A stretch of DNA of 39,330 nucleotides from Fragilaria crotonensis (GCA_022925895.1 JAKSYS010000598.1:1-39330), one strand, 5' to 3'. Shown: positions 9,458-20,552, counted from the first letter of the stretch. Translations and numbers: made by a program. The notes: generated by a model from the sequence alone, not told the origin.

Positions 9458-11308
9458 ATGACAGACGAAATACACGATGAATCTACTGAAGTAGAAATTC
9501 CTAATTTTGACGACACCGATGCTACGACCGGTACTATTCGTATCGATGTTGCCAATCTCAACGTTTCTGTTTCAGACTCAAACACCAAAGCCTCAGCCAC
9601 AAATGTTCCAGTGACATCATCACCACCCACATCTGGATCTGCATCTCTTGCCACTCTTACTGACGAAATCGACGAACCTTCCTTTCCAGACGCAGACACA
9701 AGCAGCAGTAACAACAGCAGCAACAACAATCCGACGGCTCTTAAAATATTGTTTTTATCCTCCGACACGGGTGGTGGCCATCGCGCATCGTCCGAATCGC
9801 TTGCCAATCAATTCCAACTTTTGTATCCAGGCTCTACCTACATTCTTCACGACGTTGTCGATGGCGAAGACAAGAATCCCATCAACTACTTTGGTCTTGT
9901 CAAGTCCTACAGACACTTGTCAGCAAATCCAACTCAGTGGAGGATTCTCTACGAAGTTACCAATTCAAGAGCCTTTGAACTCATTGCCGACGCGAATATG
10001 AAATTAATGTGCGAACGGCAGACACGCAAGCGAATCATGAGCATTGATCCTGATGTCGTCATTTCCATGCACCCCATGATGACGAATGTACCACAACTCT
10101 CGTGCGCCAAGATTTCGCAAGAAACGGGAAAACACATTCCCATTTTTACAGTTGTTACCGATTTGGGATCCGGACACTGTTTGTGGTTTGCCAATCAAAT
10201 GGAAAAGATGTTTGTTGGGAGTGATCAGATTTGGGATTTGGCCAAGAAGAGAGGACAAGTGCCAGATGAGAAACTCGTCAAGATTGGTCTTCCCATTCGT
10301 CACGACTTTGCCGTCCAAGCGGAAAAACTTGGCGATCGGCGGAGTCCGGCCGGCAAGGCCTACCAGAAGGTCGTGCGACAGGAGTTGGACCTGCCACACA
10401 CGGACCGAGCCACAATCCTCGTCATGGGCGGAGGAGAAGGAGTCGGATACCTGTCTGGAATTGTGGACAGTTTGTACGTGGAATGTGTCCTCAATGGTAT
10501 GGATGCCTTGATTTTGGTGGTTTGTGGTAGGAACGAAACCTTGAAGGCCGAGTTGGAAACGAGAAACTGGCCAGAAATTGTCAAGTCTCATCCTAATTTG
10601 AAGACGAGCAGTTCCATGGGCGCCTTGATTAACATGTGCGGCCCCTTGTCCAACGGTGCCACGGGATGCATTGATGGGAGTGTCACGTCATCCATTCGAA
10701 GAATCCTCAGCTCGTCCAGTGTGGGCTTAAACTCGGCATTGACATCGCCCACTGCCATTGAAGAAAAGAAGGATTTGTCTCCCGAAGAAGAAGAAGTCAA
10801 AACGGACGCTAACGTGCCGATCCTCAACAATCTCAAAACTGCTGGATCGTTCGATGCGGAAAAGCTCCTCGGTAAGGTTACTGTCATTGGTCTTGGCTTT
10901 ATCTCACGCATGGCTGAATACATGGTGGCGGCGGATGTCCTGGTCAGCAAGGCTGGTCCTGGTACTATTTCAGAGGCTGCAGCACTGTCGTTGCCTGTCA
11001 TGTTGACATCCTTCTTACCAGGACAAGAAGAAGGTAATATTGACTTTGTCCTCAATGGTGGCTTTGGTGCCTACTGCAACGATAAGGATCCGGTTGGTAT
11101 TGCCGAAGAAGTTGTGGCTTGGTTGAGTAGCGAAGAAAAGATGCAAGAGCTTTCCAGAAATGCCAAGGCCAAGGGTGCCCCGCATGCTGCCCGAGACATT
11201 GCCAAGGCAATTGGTGACTCGACACTCAAGTGGAAGGAAATTAATCAAGAGAATGGCAAGTGTTGCATTGCTGATATCATGAAGAACAAGAAGAATAAAG
11301 GAAGGTGA
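9458..11308 (+). CDS. MGDG synthase-like UDP-galactose:diacylglycerol galactosyltransferase (GT28)
   Basis: In the family, MGDG synthase (EC 2.4.1.46) moves galactose from UDP-Gal to diacylglycerol, making the main thylakoid lipid in plastid envelope membranes. Seen: an intact 616-residue frame. The N-terminal GT28 domain starts near residue 95 with ILFLSSDTGGGHRASSE (D103, G105-107, H108). VDGEDKNPINYFGLVKSYRH, SMHPMMTNVPQ and TDLGSGHCLWF follow. The C-terminal nucleotide-sugar site is about residues 498-530 (SKAGPGTISEAAALSLPVML, then PGQEEGN). The first in-frame ATG is 9458; the open frame extends upstream only through non-ATG codons. The first 90 residues are acidic and Ser/Thr-rich, with no visible signal peptide or ASAFAP-type diatom plastid motif. 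About 80 residues between the two halves (about 10620-10860) are a Ser- and Glu-rich insertion not typical of plant enzymes. The related DGDG synthase is less likely given the GT28 signatures. Confidence 0.88.
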   Translation: MTDEIHDESTEVEIPNFDDTDATTGTIRIDVANLNVSVSDSNTKASATNVPVTSSPPTSGSASLATLTDEIDEPSFPDADTSSSNNSSNNNPTALKILFLSSDTGGGHRASSESLANQFQLLYPGSTYILHDVVDGEDKNPINYFGLVKSYRHLSANPTQWRILYEVTNSRAFELIADANMKLMCERQTRKRIMSIDPDVVISMHPMMTNVPQLSCAKISQETGKHIPIFTVVTDLGSGHCLWFANQMEKMFVGSDQIWDLAKKRGQVPDEKLVKIGLPIRHDFAVQAEKLGDRRSPAGKAYQKVVRQELDLPHTDRATILVMGGGEGVGYLSGIVDSLYVECVLNGMDALILVVCGRNETLKAELETRNWPEIVKSHPNLKTSSSMGALINMCGPLSNGATGCIDGSVTSSIRRILSSSSVGLNSALTSPTAIEEKKDLSPEEEEVKTDANVPILNNLKTAGSFDAEKLLGKVTVIGLGFISRMAEYMVAADVLVSKAGPGTISEAAALSLPVMLTSFLPGQEEGNIDFVLNGGFGAYCNDKDPVGIAEEVVAWLSSEEKMQELSRNAKAKGAPHAARDIAKAIGDSTLKWKEINQENGKCCIADIMKNKKNKGR

Positions 11309-11739
11309 TATACGAACATGCAGCAGTTGCTATGTGGGATAGAAGGAACATACCCATATGCATAAGAAGAATCATTATTACTCAATGAAATAGGATTATC
11401 CTCATCAGGACTTTGCGAATGACCAATCATTGCCCAGAAGCACTACTCCTACTATACATCAGAAAGGTAAATCATTTCTACTACGACTACTACTATGCTC
11501 CGTTCCACGCATATGGATTGTTGGGGAGATTCCAAACAATGAATTACGACCATGAATGATGTGCGTGCTCATTGGAAAATGTGTCCATCCCTGATGTCGA
11601 GGACTACAAAGAGCATGGCCGCCGAGACAATGGTGTATGTATAATGTAGAGTATCATGTAGTACAAAGAATGTTCGGGTGCTTACTTTTATCCGTACAAA
11701 TGATCAACTTATACTTACTGTAGAAAACGCAACGAATGT
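11309..11739. other. Intergenic region between convergent genes
   Basis: Separates the 3' ends of the MGDG synthase-like gene (+) and the R3H-like gene (-). I see no gene, tRNA or strong repeat in it. Confidence 0.5.
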
Positions 11740-13311
11740 TCAAGCCTTGATCGTGCTCGCGGCAGTGGTAGCATTTGCAGCCGCAGCGATGCCGTCAAAT
11801 CGCCCACTCGGTCTGGAGTGCATGGCTCGTTCCGATGATTTGACTTCTACATCAAGATTGAGAAAGTCTGTGATTCTAATATCCGGACCAAGCATTCTCT
11901 TGCCCGTCACAGTCAAGAGTCGAGCCTCTTTTGCACCGGTCACAAGGTCAGATGATTGCGCCGCAGCGGTAGTACCCGTACCCGTATTCGTATTCGTCAT
12001 GGTAGTATTAGTTGTTGTCGTGGATGTGGCATGGAGTCCATGAAATTGGCAAATGGCATGCAACAAGAGCCGATGAAAGCCACCCGCTGAACTTGTCGCA
12101 TCAAAATAAAAGCGTGCCATACAGTGGCTTGATGATGATGATGATGATACCGCTCGTCTCGTTACAATTGGTGGTTCCAACAGCGTATCGACGATTGTCA
12201 CACTTGTCGTACTCGTTTCTGTTTCCTCTTCGTTCGAAAGGAAACAATTCTTGAGGCATTCCTCCAGAGCATTGACCACGTCAATGGTGGAATCGGATCC
12301 GGCACATGCTCGGATCAGGACATGACGCAAACGATCGTGAATGCGTTTCATTAAATGGCTGGATTCTCCGACAATGATGACGATGTTGTCGAAGTACTAC
12401 TACTACCGGCACCACGTGCATGACCAATTTCACCGTCGGCAAATTGTTGTCTCAGTGATTCCAATGTTTCATCTTGTAACAATAAGGTTGTCAATCGTGT
12501 TGGCCCGGATAAGGATGTGGGGAAAATGGATTGGTACAGTGGAGCATCGGCTTGGGCTCGGAGTAGATTTTCCGCCACACCGGGTTTGGAATGTCGCGCG
12601 AGGTCCGAGGCCACACCCACGAAATTATCATTGTTCCATCGTCGAACCTTGTGATGAGATGGACCCTGCTTGGAGGATCGATTGCTGTGAAGGGAAGTTG
12701 CGGATGACCGATTTTGTATTAGATGTGCCTCCTGTAACTATTGTGGGAGAGATAGAGAGAGCAGTAGTGATCAGATGGTTGGAATGGTCGTGATTGTTGC
12801 AAAGTTTGACAATAGGTCTTTGATGCAATGATACTACAAATTTCGAAAAGGACCTCAGACATGGCATGGTACACATACACCGCACTCACTCGTCTCGGTC
12901 CGACAGTTGTTCCGACAGCCGCTCCTGCCAATGGTCGTACTGTGACGCGTTGTCCTTCCCTCGTAGTGCGGAGAGGGGCAACAGCAACAACAGCAGCAGC
13001 AGCAGCAGTCGTACTAGTAGTAGTGGTAGCATTCCTATCGGGTGGATTCAAAGGAGATTCGTATCGCAACGGCGTGCGAGTACGAGGATTCGAACCGTCT
13101 CGTGTCAAATCATCATAGGACAATCGACGAAGGATTCCATCGCGAGGATTGGATGTAGTCGTTGCGTTTCTAGAAGCTGATCCAGGTCTTGGTGGTTGGA
13201 TAAGAGAGGGAGAGGACGACGAAGTGGAGTCCTCCTCCCAGTGGAGTTGGTCCTTTCATCACGTTCGCCGTTGACAGCATCAAGATCATGACCTTGACGA
13301 CTCCCACTCAT
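11740..13311 (-). CDS. R3H-type nucleic-acid-binding protein (frame breaks and one likely intron)
   Basis: Reading from ATG 13311: a short N-terminus, a one-base shift near 13240, then a Ser/Thr/Ala-rich region (about 13235-12830, with NPRDGILRRLSYDDL). A likely intron follows, with 3' end ...CATCACAAG at about 12652 and a 5' GT near 12830. The next exon (RRWNNDNFVGVASDLARHSK ... LLRAQADAPLYQSIFP) reads to about 12420. Another one-base shift leads into VIIVGESSHLMKRIHDRLRH and the C-terminal part ending at 11740. That part contains GGFHRLLLHAICQFHGL, which resembles an R3H single-strand nucleic-acid-binding motif (R-x3-H), here split by a Thr-rich insertion. The layout is like R3H-domain proteins with an R3H-associated N-terminal region (R3HDM4-like). 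The family call is tentative and the exon structure is inferred. A (TGA)6 microsatellite near 12131 encodes poly-Ser and a CAG run near 12984 encodes poly-Ala. Confidence 0.5.
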
Positions 13312-13349
13312 CCTTTAGACTGTTTCCTTAATGGCTAGAAGAGATCGGT

Positions 13350-13551
13350 GTACTTCTACTCGTACTCGTACCTGATCGGCAGATTGCTCGTTGCTCGTGG
13401 ACGGTCAACCTTCCGAGTTGTGACATACATATCTGATCGCCTTCACTCATTTGGAGTTCATGTTTACCGTTTACCAGGGCACGTATCCACGCCTGACCAC
13501 AATTCTTTCTGAGTCGTCTGTTGCGAGTCCCGAGTCCAGTACTGTATGTAC
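13350..13551. promoter_or_regulatory. GTAC cluster upstream of the R3H-like gene
   Basis: GTAC at 13350, 13362, 13368, 13539 and 13548: five in about 200 bp, 40-240 bp upstream of the minus-strand start at 13311. The rest of the 13312-13853 interval, between this gene and the 3' end of the ARP6-like gene, shows nothing else I can support. Confidence 0.45.
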
Positions 13552-13853
13552 GTCTCGAAACTGTGGTCACAGGATCTGGCGCCATACGGCAAGACGATTT
13601 TGGTTGCAACACAATGGAGTAGCATTATAGCACAATATAGCCAGAAACATGTCATTAGGGTCTATTTGATGATGCATGGACCTCGGAGGGGCTATAAAAA
13701 CATATGAAATACGAGTATCACCTCGGGCATCAGGTCGCAAAGGAGAATCACAATTATGTACTATGTACAACCATCCGTTCATCACGAACGAATGCAAGGT
13801 AAGGCCATTCCTCTGGTGCATCACGGCAGCGACAGTGAAATTTGAAAACGATA

Positions 13854-15705
13854 TTAAACTAGTTTGCCCAGTTTATTGTTGAGCAATCGATGCCATGCAC
13901 CCTTGGATTCAAATTCGATCCGACTCAAACTCCATTCCGTGTACGATGTCGCCTGAAGCCAAGTCTTGGCCTTTTTCCACGACGCTTCGATTGGATCGTC
14001 AGCCACATGAATCTCCAAGGGATAATGGGTTGGTACCAGAGCTCGCAATTCTCGTTCCAGACGCTCTTTCACATTGGGGAGTTTCGAGGTACCTCCGACC
14101 AATCGAACATTACCATACAGTGCACTTTGGTACATTCTAGGACATGCTCGAATGGCGGCACAAATAGTTTGTGGCAATCCACCAAAGTTTCCCAATTGCG
14201 CGTCTGACGGATGAAACAAAACTTCAGGAATCGTAAATCGTTCCACCGAGACGAGTAAGACTTGCTGTTCGGCTTCCATATCCCGTCGTCGACGATCTTC
14301 TTCTGCTTTTGTCGCAACAAGCGTTTTCGCCTTGCATCGTCAGTTTCATTGTCCGAATCCACGTCCTCGTCGACATCTTCACTGTCCTTGTCGGCAGTTG
14401 GAGTATTGTCACCAGTATCATCATCGTCTGCTTTTCCTTTCTCGTCTTCTCCATCCTCGCTCGTTTCCATTTCATCATTGTCGTCGTCGTTGTCCTTTTC
14501 CTCTTGCTCCTCCTCAACCTTGATGGCTTTGACCACTTCTTCTTCTTCTGTTTCGTCTTTTTGTTGCTGCAACAATTCCTGTTGATCATTTTCCAATTTG
14601 CGCAACCACGGTGTGAGTCGCACGAATCCTTTGTGCGTCGTTTGATAATCAGGCAAGACAAATTCCCGATCAAACGGTCGTTTGCTCAGATACGTAGTTC
14701 GAGCAGTTTCAAGTTCCTCCTTGAATTCCAAACTGACATAGGCAAGACTCCGATGAACATCATCCATCAACAAATCCGCATCCATGAGATTCCATTGTCG
14801 ATAACTGCAATAATATTTCCACAATCCCACCAAATGTCGTCCTCCGAGTGGCATGCGGCGAATCCTGATTGTAGAATTCGTTCTTGATACAGGGGCACAA
14901 CGTGTGATGCACTCCATCCTAAATCGACCACGGTACAACATTCAGTATTCCAAGGTGGTGTCGTTGTCGTCGTCGTCGGCATTGCCGTTCCACCACCAAA
15001 GGCTTGAGATGTGAGGAGTCCCACATGAGCAAAACCAAAATCATGAAACCAAACTTGCAAAATTTGTTCTAGAATCGTTCTTGGGCACAATGGTGATACC
15101 ATGATCACGACAGCCATGGTCGATGGAGCATATAGACTCTTTTCTTTCGGCTGTTTCGATACTTTCCAACCAAACGCTTCGGCGGCCGTATCACCTCCAC
15201 CTCCACCTTGAGTATTATGGGATTGTTGTTGTTGTTGTGGTTGCACCAATGGCACATGAATTCGTAATTTTTCCAATATACGTTTCCAAACTTGTACTTG
15301 ATTGCCCATATTGGTAATACAACCCCGTTCAGTCGATCGCATCATGATTTGAATTTGGGATGGCTGGACTGCAGTCACATCATCTCCAACCAAAACATCC
15401 CATTGGTGTTTCAAACGGGCCGTCACATTGGGCATGGAGAAAACTGATTCTTCCGATGCTGATAATGATACTGAGGAGTTGTTCTCGTGAGGATCAAAGA
15501 TCCCATACTTTAATGTACAACCGCCATTGTCAATGAGCAAAATTTTGGTCGGAGGTGGAAGTGCAGTAGACGGTGTTGTTTTCGTCGTTGATGCCTTGCT
15601 TTTTCGTGAGCCCTTTTTGGGTGGAGAGGTTGTTGGTGTTGCAGTTGTTCGTCTTCGTTTCCGAGGTGACGTTTCGACCACGGCTGCATTGGCACTTGTT
15701 CTCAT
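13854..15705 (-). CDS. ARP6: ARP6-like nuclear actin-related protein (two one-base frame breaks)
   Basis: ARP6 is a subunit of SWR1-type remodellers that place histone H2A.Z. Seen: ATG at 15705, then a basic Ser/Pro/Thr tail with a nuclear-signal-like PRKRRR. The actin-fold phosphate-1 loop follows (ILLIDNGGCTLKYGIFD), with an ARP6-type VVDLGWSASHVVPLYQERIL at about 14955-14895. Near 14865 one base seems lost, and the text continues in another frame with IRRMPLGGRHLVGLWKYY, then SYRQWNLMDADLLMDDV. A very acidic insertion (about 14560-14340) precedes a second break near 14295. The last part has EVLFHPSDAQLGNFGGLPQT and VRLVGGTSKLPNVKERL, ending at 13854. Total length is about 615 residues against roughly 400-430 for typical ARP6; the extra comes from the N-terminal tail, a Gln/Gly run and the acidic insertion. 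The frames join within a few bases, so introns do not explain the breaks. ARP5 or another ARP is less likely because of the DLGWS/RQWNLMD pattern. Confidence 0.8.
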
Positions 15706-15998
15706 GACAATACGTTGTGCGTGTTTCACACCGATGTGGTGAATGAATCAGACCTTGGCGCTACTTTAAACACAATTACTGAGCTAGTGAGCTACCTGTA
15801 TTGACTGATGACTGAGTATCTTGAGTGTGAACAAGATGGAGGGCGCCTTGGAGATCTCACCGCTTCCCTCTATCGTTGACTTGTCATGTTTGTTCGAGTG
15901 AATCCCTCTTGTGATGCTGGGTGCTGGGATCATCGGCATTCTGCGCGTACCGCGCATAGCTCACAAACTGTTCACATTCACTCTATGTTCATACTCCA

Positions 15999-16017
15999 GT
16001 ACTCCAGTACATTGTAC
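15999..16017. promoter_or_regulatory. GTAC triplet cluster upstream of the ARP6-like gene
   Basis: GTAC at 15999, 16007 and 16014 in an ACTCCAGTACTCCAGTAC context, about 300 bp upstream of the ARP6 start at 15705. Further single copies lie near 15946 and 16071. The 15706-16514 interval otherwise holds no gene I can support. Confidence 0.4.
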
Positions 16018-16514
16018 CGTCCTCGGCGAGCAGACAGCAGTATACATTTCTACTGTGTCGACATCGGAGGGTACGAACTGGATTACCAGTTCTTCCCATC
16101 CTGGAGGCAGAGGGCCGAGGTCTCCATTAATGATGTCCCAGACCATCGTTGCCAGACTCAGACCATCGTCGCTAGATCATAAAACTACTATGACATTCTG
16201 ATAGAGCTCAGCAAGAAAAAGCTTAAGCTACAACATTGGTTTCGTCGAGATTCAGCTATCACATTGGATGCATTTGCTATGGTATCATCGAAATTGGACC
16301 CCTAATCTACGATTCGACTCACGATTTTTACCCACAGCGACACATGCGACCGATCTGGAAAGTACAACAAATAACACCACGCTACTCATAGAACCCAACA
16401 TTTTTGCCACCGGCAATGTTTCCGCGAAATGAAAAAAACAATAAACCTTCTCCTGGGCAATTGCAAAGCCAGGATGCTACTGCATCTGGTGTATCGAGAC
16501 TCGTGTCGCGCTTC

Positions 16515-18173
16515 TCACAATTCCACAGTATCTGGAATCCCATACCTCCGGCGCTTTTTATACGCTGATGGTGCCTTGTACGGTGCGCTGGTCGTTTTGA
16601 CAAAGGTGGGCGCCACTTCCACACCCTGATCCAGTACACCTGTTCCATTGATGTACTTCATATGGAAACCACCGTCCAGATCGATATCATGAAAGATTGA
16701 TGAACCATCATTGGACACGACTTCGGCCGGTAAGCTGGCACCAGATAGAGCATCACCATTATCATCATCATCATTATCTTCCCAGCTAGTCTTCGCAGCC
16801 TGCGCCGGCGTTCTTGGACTAGAATTGAACGTGTCCATATCATCGTTGTCCCCTACTTCAATTCCACGGCCCTTATTTTTGTTCGACAATTGCCTCCTCC
16901 TCTTCCTCGTGACAAACAATGCCAAAACAACCACACTAAAACATGCCGCGGCAATGAAACCAATTCCAAGCCCACCCAATGAACCGGAATCATCTACCTG
17001 AGATGCCTGTTCCGCTTTAGCTGGGACTTCTCCCGAAGGCTTGGCACCGTCCGTGGGCAAGGATGCGCCATAAAAGTACAATCCAAGTATTCCAGCCGAT
17101 TCGTCTACAAATTGTCCTTGATATTGCGGTTGTTGTTGGCCATTGTCCGTGTTGTTGTTGCCATTAAAGGCCGTTTTCAGCTTCTCGTAGACTAAAACGG
17201 ACGCTTCTTCCGTGGTCATGTCATCCGCATCAGAAAGATAAAGAGTAATGGTTCCTTCCATGGCGTAGCAATATCCATCGGCGGTAGTCGATTCTACCAA
17301 AACTTGACATTGTGCCCCGTCCACTGGTAGATCCCGAACACCAGGTCCAACCCCTCTCACAAGTAATTGTCTCCTACTGGAAGGGTGATTCTGTGATGAT
17401 TCTTCTTGTTCCACGAATGCACCAACTTCAAGATTTCGCTGTCGTACGGTATCATTCTGACACGGCACTAAATCCTTGGCTAGGTAGGATCCAATGTTTC
17501 GTTCAAGTTGGTCCACTACGGTATTGAAGGACGATGATGAATTGCTGCTGACAAGGAGTTCGTATAGGAATGATACCTCCACCGTCACGTTGGTTCGGTT
17601 GTAAACTTGACCATTCTGTGCCGCACGACACGCAGCCTCAAATTCCATATCAGTCGACACGGGTCCCGACCAAACGAATGGAGCATATGTTGGTGTTGGC
17701 GCTGTTGTATTTGTTGGAAATGGTGCTGTTGTACTTGTTGGTGATGGCGGTGTTGTATTTGTTGGTATGGTTGGTTCAGTCGGAAGAGTTGGTACTGGTG
17801 ACGTTGCAGGACGGACAGAAGGAAACGCCGTCATGGAGGGGACGGGAGTCGTGGTCGGACTGAATGTTGGAAATGTAGGACCTGATGGAAGACAATCCAC
17901 AAACATGAATATTTCGGTTGGTGTCTCCTGATGACTGACAAATTGATCTTTGCATTTCAATTGTCGACCCTTTTGATGACGTTCCTTTCGACGTTCAAAA
18001 TTAGCATCCTGCACACCATTCAACAATCGTGAAGACGACGATAACGACGTTCCTCGAGGTCCAAGTCCGCGATTTCGGTAAGAACTGGATTTCAGGGACG
18101 TTGCTTGCACTACTTGTAGGTTGAAGCATTGGAGCAACATTGATACCAGGAGGATGGAAGCCATCATGATCAT
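16515..18173 (-). CDS. Secreted, single-pass membrane surface protein with Thr/Pro stalk
   Basis: Intact frame of about 552 residues; the first ATG is 18173, with further Met codons within ten residues. An N-terminal signal peptide (MIMMASILLVSMLLQCFNLQ) is followed by a basic stretch. A Thr/Pro-rich stalk comes next (about 17900-17690, repeats such as PTNTTPP and PTPTYAP), likely O-glycosylated. A lumenal domain of about 230 residues follows, with several N-x-S/T sites and paired Cys (AACRAAQNG, LVPCQND, AQCQVLVEST). A single membrane helix (GLGIGFIAAACFSVVVLALF, about 16990-16920) is followed by KRRRQ. The cytoplasmic tail of about 110 residues is acidic in the middle and ends PSAYKKRRRYGIPDTVEL. 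Diatom genomes carry many proteins of this plan, but no named family is recognised. It is a type I surface protein of unknown function, perhaps cell-wall linked. Confidence 0.7.
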   Translation of the reverse strand: MIMMASILLVSMLLQCFNLQVVQATSLKSSSYRNRGLGPRGTSLSSSSRLLNGVQDANFERRKERHQKGRQLKCKDQFVSHQETPTEIFMFVDCLPSGPTFPTFSPTTTPVPSMTAFPSVRPATSPVPTLPTEPTIPTNTTPPSPTSTTAPFPTNTTAPTPTYAPFVWSGPVSTDMEFEAACRAAQNGQVYNRTNVTVEVSFLYELLVSSNSSSSFNTVVDQLERNIGSYLAKDLVPCQNDTVRQRNLEVGAFVEQEESSQNHPSSRRQLLVRGVGPGVRDLPVDGAQCQVLVESTTADGYCYAMEGTITLYLSDADDMTTEEASVLVYEKLKTAFNGNNNTDNGQQQPQYQGQFVDESAGILGLYFYGASLPTDGAKPSGEVPAKAEQASQVDDSGSLGGLGIGFIAAACFSVVVLALFVTRKRRRQLSNKNKGRGIEVGDNDDMDTFNSSPRTPAQAAKTSWEDNDDDDNGDALSGASLPAEVVSNDGSSIFHDIDLDGGFHMKYINGTGVLDQGVEVAPTFVKTTSAPYKAPSAYKKRRRYGIPDTVEL

Positions 18174-19035
18174 CAATCAATAATCACAATACCCTGCACT
18201 CGTGTTGTGAAATAGACGCACCGGTAGTTTCTGTGCCGCACGGTGGATTCAACAATGACAACAAAGACAACAATTGCTGAGATGCACGATTGCTAGACGA
18301 AGATGTATGAGGGAAACACTCGTGGAACGGTAGTTGATTGCAAGATAGAACAAGATATGTGATGAAAACGTTGTGCTGTTTGAATGCTATGCACACTATT
18401 TCATTGTGCATAAATGTACTCCACAAGAAACCTATACTCACATTTTAGCGTATTGGGTCTTTCAATCGTATCTGTAGGTTGTTTAATGCATCCACCACCC
18501 GTGTGCCAAGCCCGTCAACCTGGCGCGCGGAATACTCTCAATAGGAAAGAATTACAGTCTTGAGGATAGCATACAAATTCTAACCCACCTCAAGAGTATG
18601 CCTGATTAGGTCAAGTCCCGTACAATTTTTTCGCGTGTCCTATCAAAAACTGTTGTTTTTGGCCAAAGTGGTCATCATGTGCACCTCCAGTACAGGCATA
18701 TACTGAGCAGCTCGGAGCTTGGCAGACGCGTCTTGATCTCCGACCCACCAACCACCAATTCCCAGGACGGGTCGACGGGTCCCGGGTTTGCGTTTGTGAA
18801 GCGTGCGGGATGCGGGAGACAGAAGGACTCTTCTCGGAAGACCGAAGACTCGAGACTCGAGAGTCACCGGCCGGCTTTGGGTTCGGTTTCGCATCCGTGG
18901 GGTTCGTGCTTCCAAACTATTCCTACCCTTTTTTGAAAACATGAAAATGTACTCTGGTAGAACATACTCTTGTTCTCCGTTTGTGTTCTCCAGTCGTCAA
19001 CCACCCCTAAAAGATTTAGCACGAATCATACTGGT
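18174..19035. other. Intergenic region between divergent genes
   Basis: Separates the surface-protein gene (-) and the acidic-protein gene (+). Isolated GTAC copies are at 18413, 18618 and 18686. No gene or structured RNA recognised. Confidence 0.45.
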
Positions 19036-19087
19036 GTACCAGTCACTACCTACCAAGTGTTGTAGTACCTGGTACTTGTACCGGTAC
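19036..19087. promoter_or_regulatory. GTAC cluster upstream of the acidic-protein gene
   Basis: GTAC at 19036, 19065, 19072, 19078 and 19084: five within 52 bp, in a run like GTAGTACCTGGTACTTGTACCG. A further pair lies near 19223-19233. This is 280-470 bp upstream of the plus-strand ATG at 19507. Confidence 0.5.
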
Positions 19088-19506
19088 TAGTAGAGGATTG
19101 ATGTCTATCGTATCCTATCATTGGCAAATGTCCGACTGATGAGACGAATTCGTTTTGCTCGACTGCACCCCATTTTCCTATATACGACGTACAACTTCAT
19201 GTCATATAATCTAGTAAAGAAGTACCGGTAACGTACACCCTGGTAGGTCACTGTTCAAAAGTGTAGCGAGGAAAAGATGTTTTCGTTGACACCAACTTGA
19301 GAAAGTTGTGCACGTCGGAAGCTTGGGGTCGTTCAACAGACAACAAACGCACACAATACTTGAAACTAGAGAAACAAAATTGCATCCGATACCTGATACC
19401 ATCCAATTGCCAATACCCAACACTCAATACTACTACAGGTAGTAGTAGTGCACAAGTAGTCATTGATTCGATTGACGTGAAACGACGCAACGCAGCACAC
19501 TACACA

Positions 19507-20552
19507 ATGGCGAGCACGAACGAACAAGAACAACAACCCGGAGACACCGACGATGATCATTTCTACAGCGTCAACGACGAAGAAACCGACACGTTTACAT
19601 CCACATCCACACAAAAGGAGAACTTAATGGACTCCGCGGAATGGCCTTCGCTTTTGACTGGACTTGCATCTCCCAATCCCTCTGATACCAGTTGGGAAAT
19701 GGTCTCTCCTTCGGCCCATCAAAATCAACATCGTCCACACAGTCAAAAAGCAACCCGGTCGCCACCGGCTTCAGTGCCTGCCTTGACTGACGAGCCTCTG
19801 ATTGACGACACTTCAGACGATGCTGTAGTGATCCATCTCCCTCCCAAGCAGCACCAACGAGAATTTCTCCTAGATCGCCAACGATCCTTCTCTACACCAG
19901 ATTTCATTCATCTCGAGCGCACTGCTTCCTCACACGAAGCAGCCGACGACGACGGATTCTCGCACAATCATCATGACCACTTTTCAAACGAAGATGACTC
20001 GCATCGAACGTATCCTCCTCCAACAACAACCAACACTTGGGGTGGAGTTTCCTTTCGCGACATTGTCATTTCACAAATGCATGGATTGGCTGATGAGGTT
20101 GTTGTCGACCATCCACAACGACAACAATCTCCATTGGCCTTGTCCAACAAACCAAAACCAAGATTTGTCGTGACTCCCGTTCCAATGAGACAATACGAAA
20201 GTACTCCCAATCTGCGCAGCCTTGGTGGTTCCACTACAACTGCTGCGATCGACGACACCAATTTGATTTTGGGAGAGTCCGATGCCATGGAATTTTATCA
20301 TCGCAAGGCCAAGGGATTCGCTGGTCGAAAGAATGGATTCAAGATGAGACCCGATGAAGCCAAGCGTCTAAGCATCATTATGCACAAAGAAGGAACTCCA
20401 AAGACAAACCGTTGCAAATTAGCAACATCCTATTAGAGACTACCGACTGGTGGCGGATTTTGTTCGTGTTGCTCGTCATCCCCATCCCAATTGGTCGTTT
20501 GACACCGTTTGTGTACTCTGGCTACAACATGGACATAGTGGAATATATTTGA
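19507..20552 (+). CDS. Acidic Ser/Thr-rich protein with a C-terminal hydrophobic segment (one frame break)
   Basis: ATG at 19507 (first Met of the open frame) starts a hydrophilic protein rich in Asp, Ser, His and Gln, with probable phosphorylation-type segments and no known domain. Conserved-looking words near the end are GESDAMEFYHRKAKGFAGRK and MRPDEAKRLSIIMHK. As read, the frame stops at 20436. Shifting by one base near 20390 gives ISNILLETTDWWRILFVLLV, then IPIPIGRLTPFVYSGYNMD, with a stop at 20552. That is a membrane-type helix (about 20457-20495) and looks like the true C-terminus. If so, the protein of about 348 residues would be tail-anchored in a membrane, with a large cytosolic part. 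The function is unknown. Confidence 0.6.

Noticed and set aside
13083-13110. tRNA B-box-like GGTTCGAATCC on the minus strand
   Set aside because: The flanks do not pair into a T-arm, no A-box lies at the right distance, and it is inside the R3H-like coding text.
14262-14887. Plus-strand ORFs rich in Ser/Leu/Phe over 14262-14887
   Set aside because: They are the complement of the acidic insertion in the ARP6-like gene.
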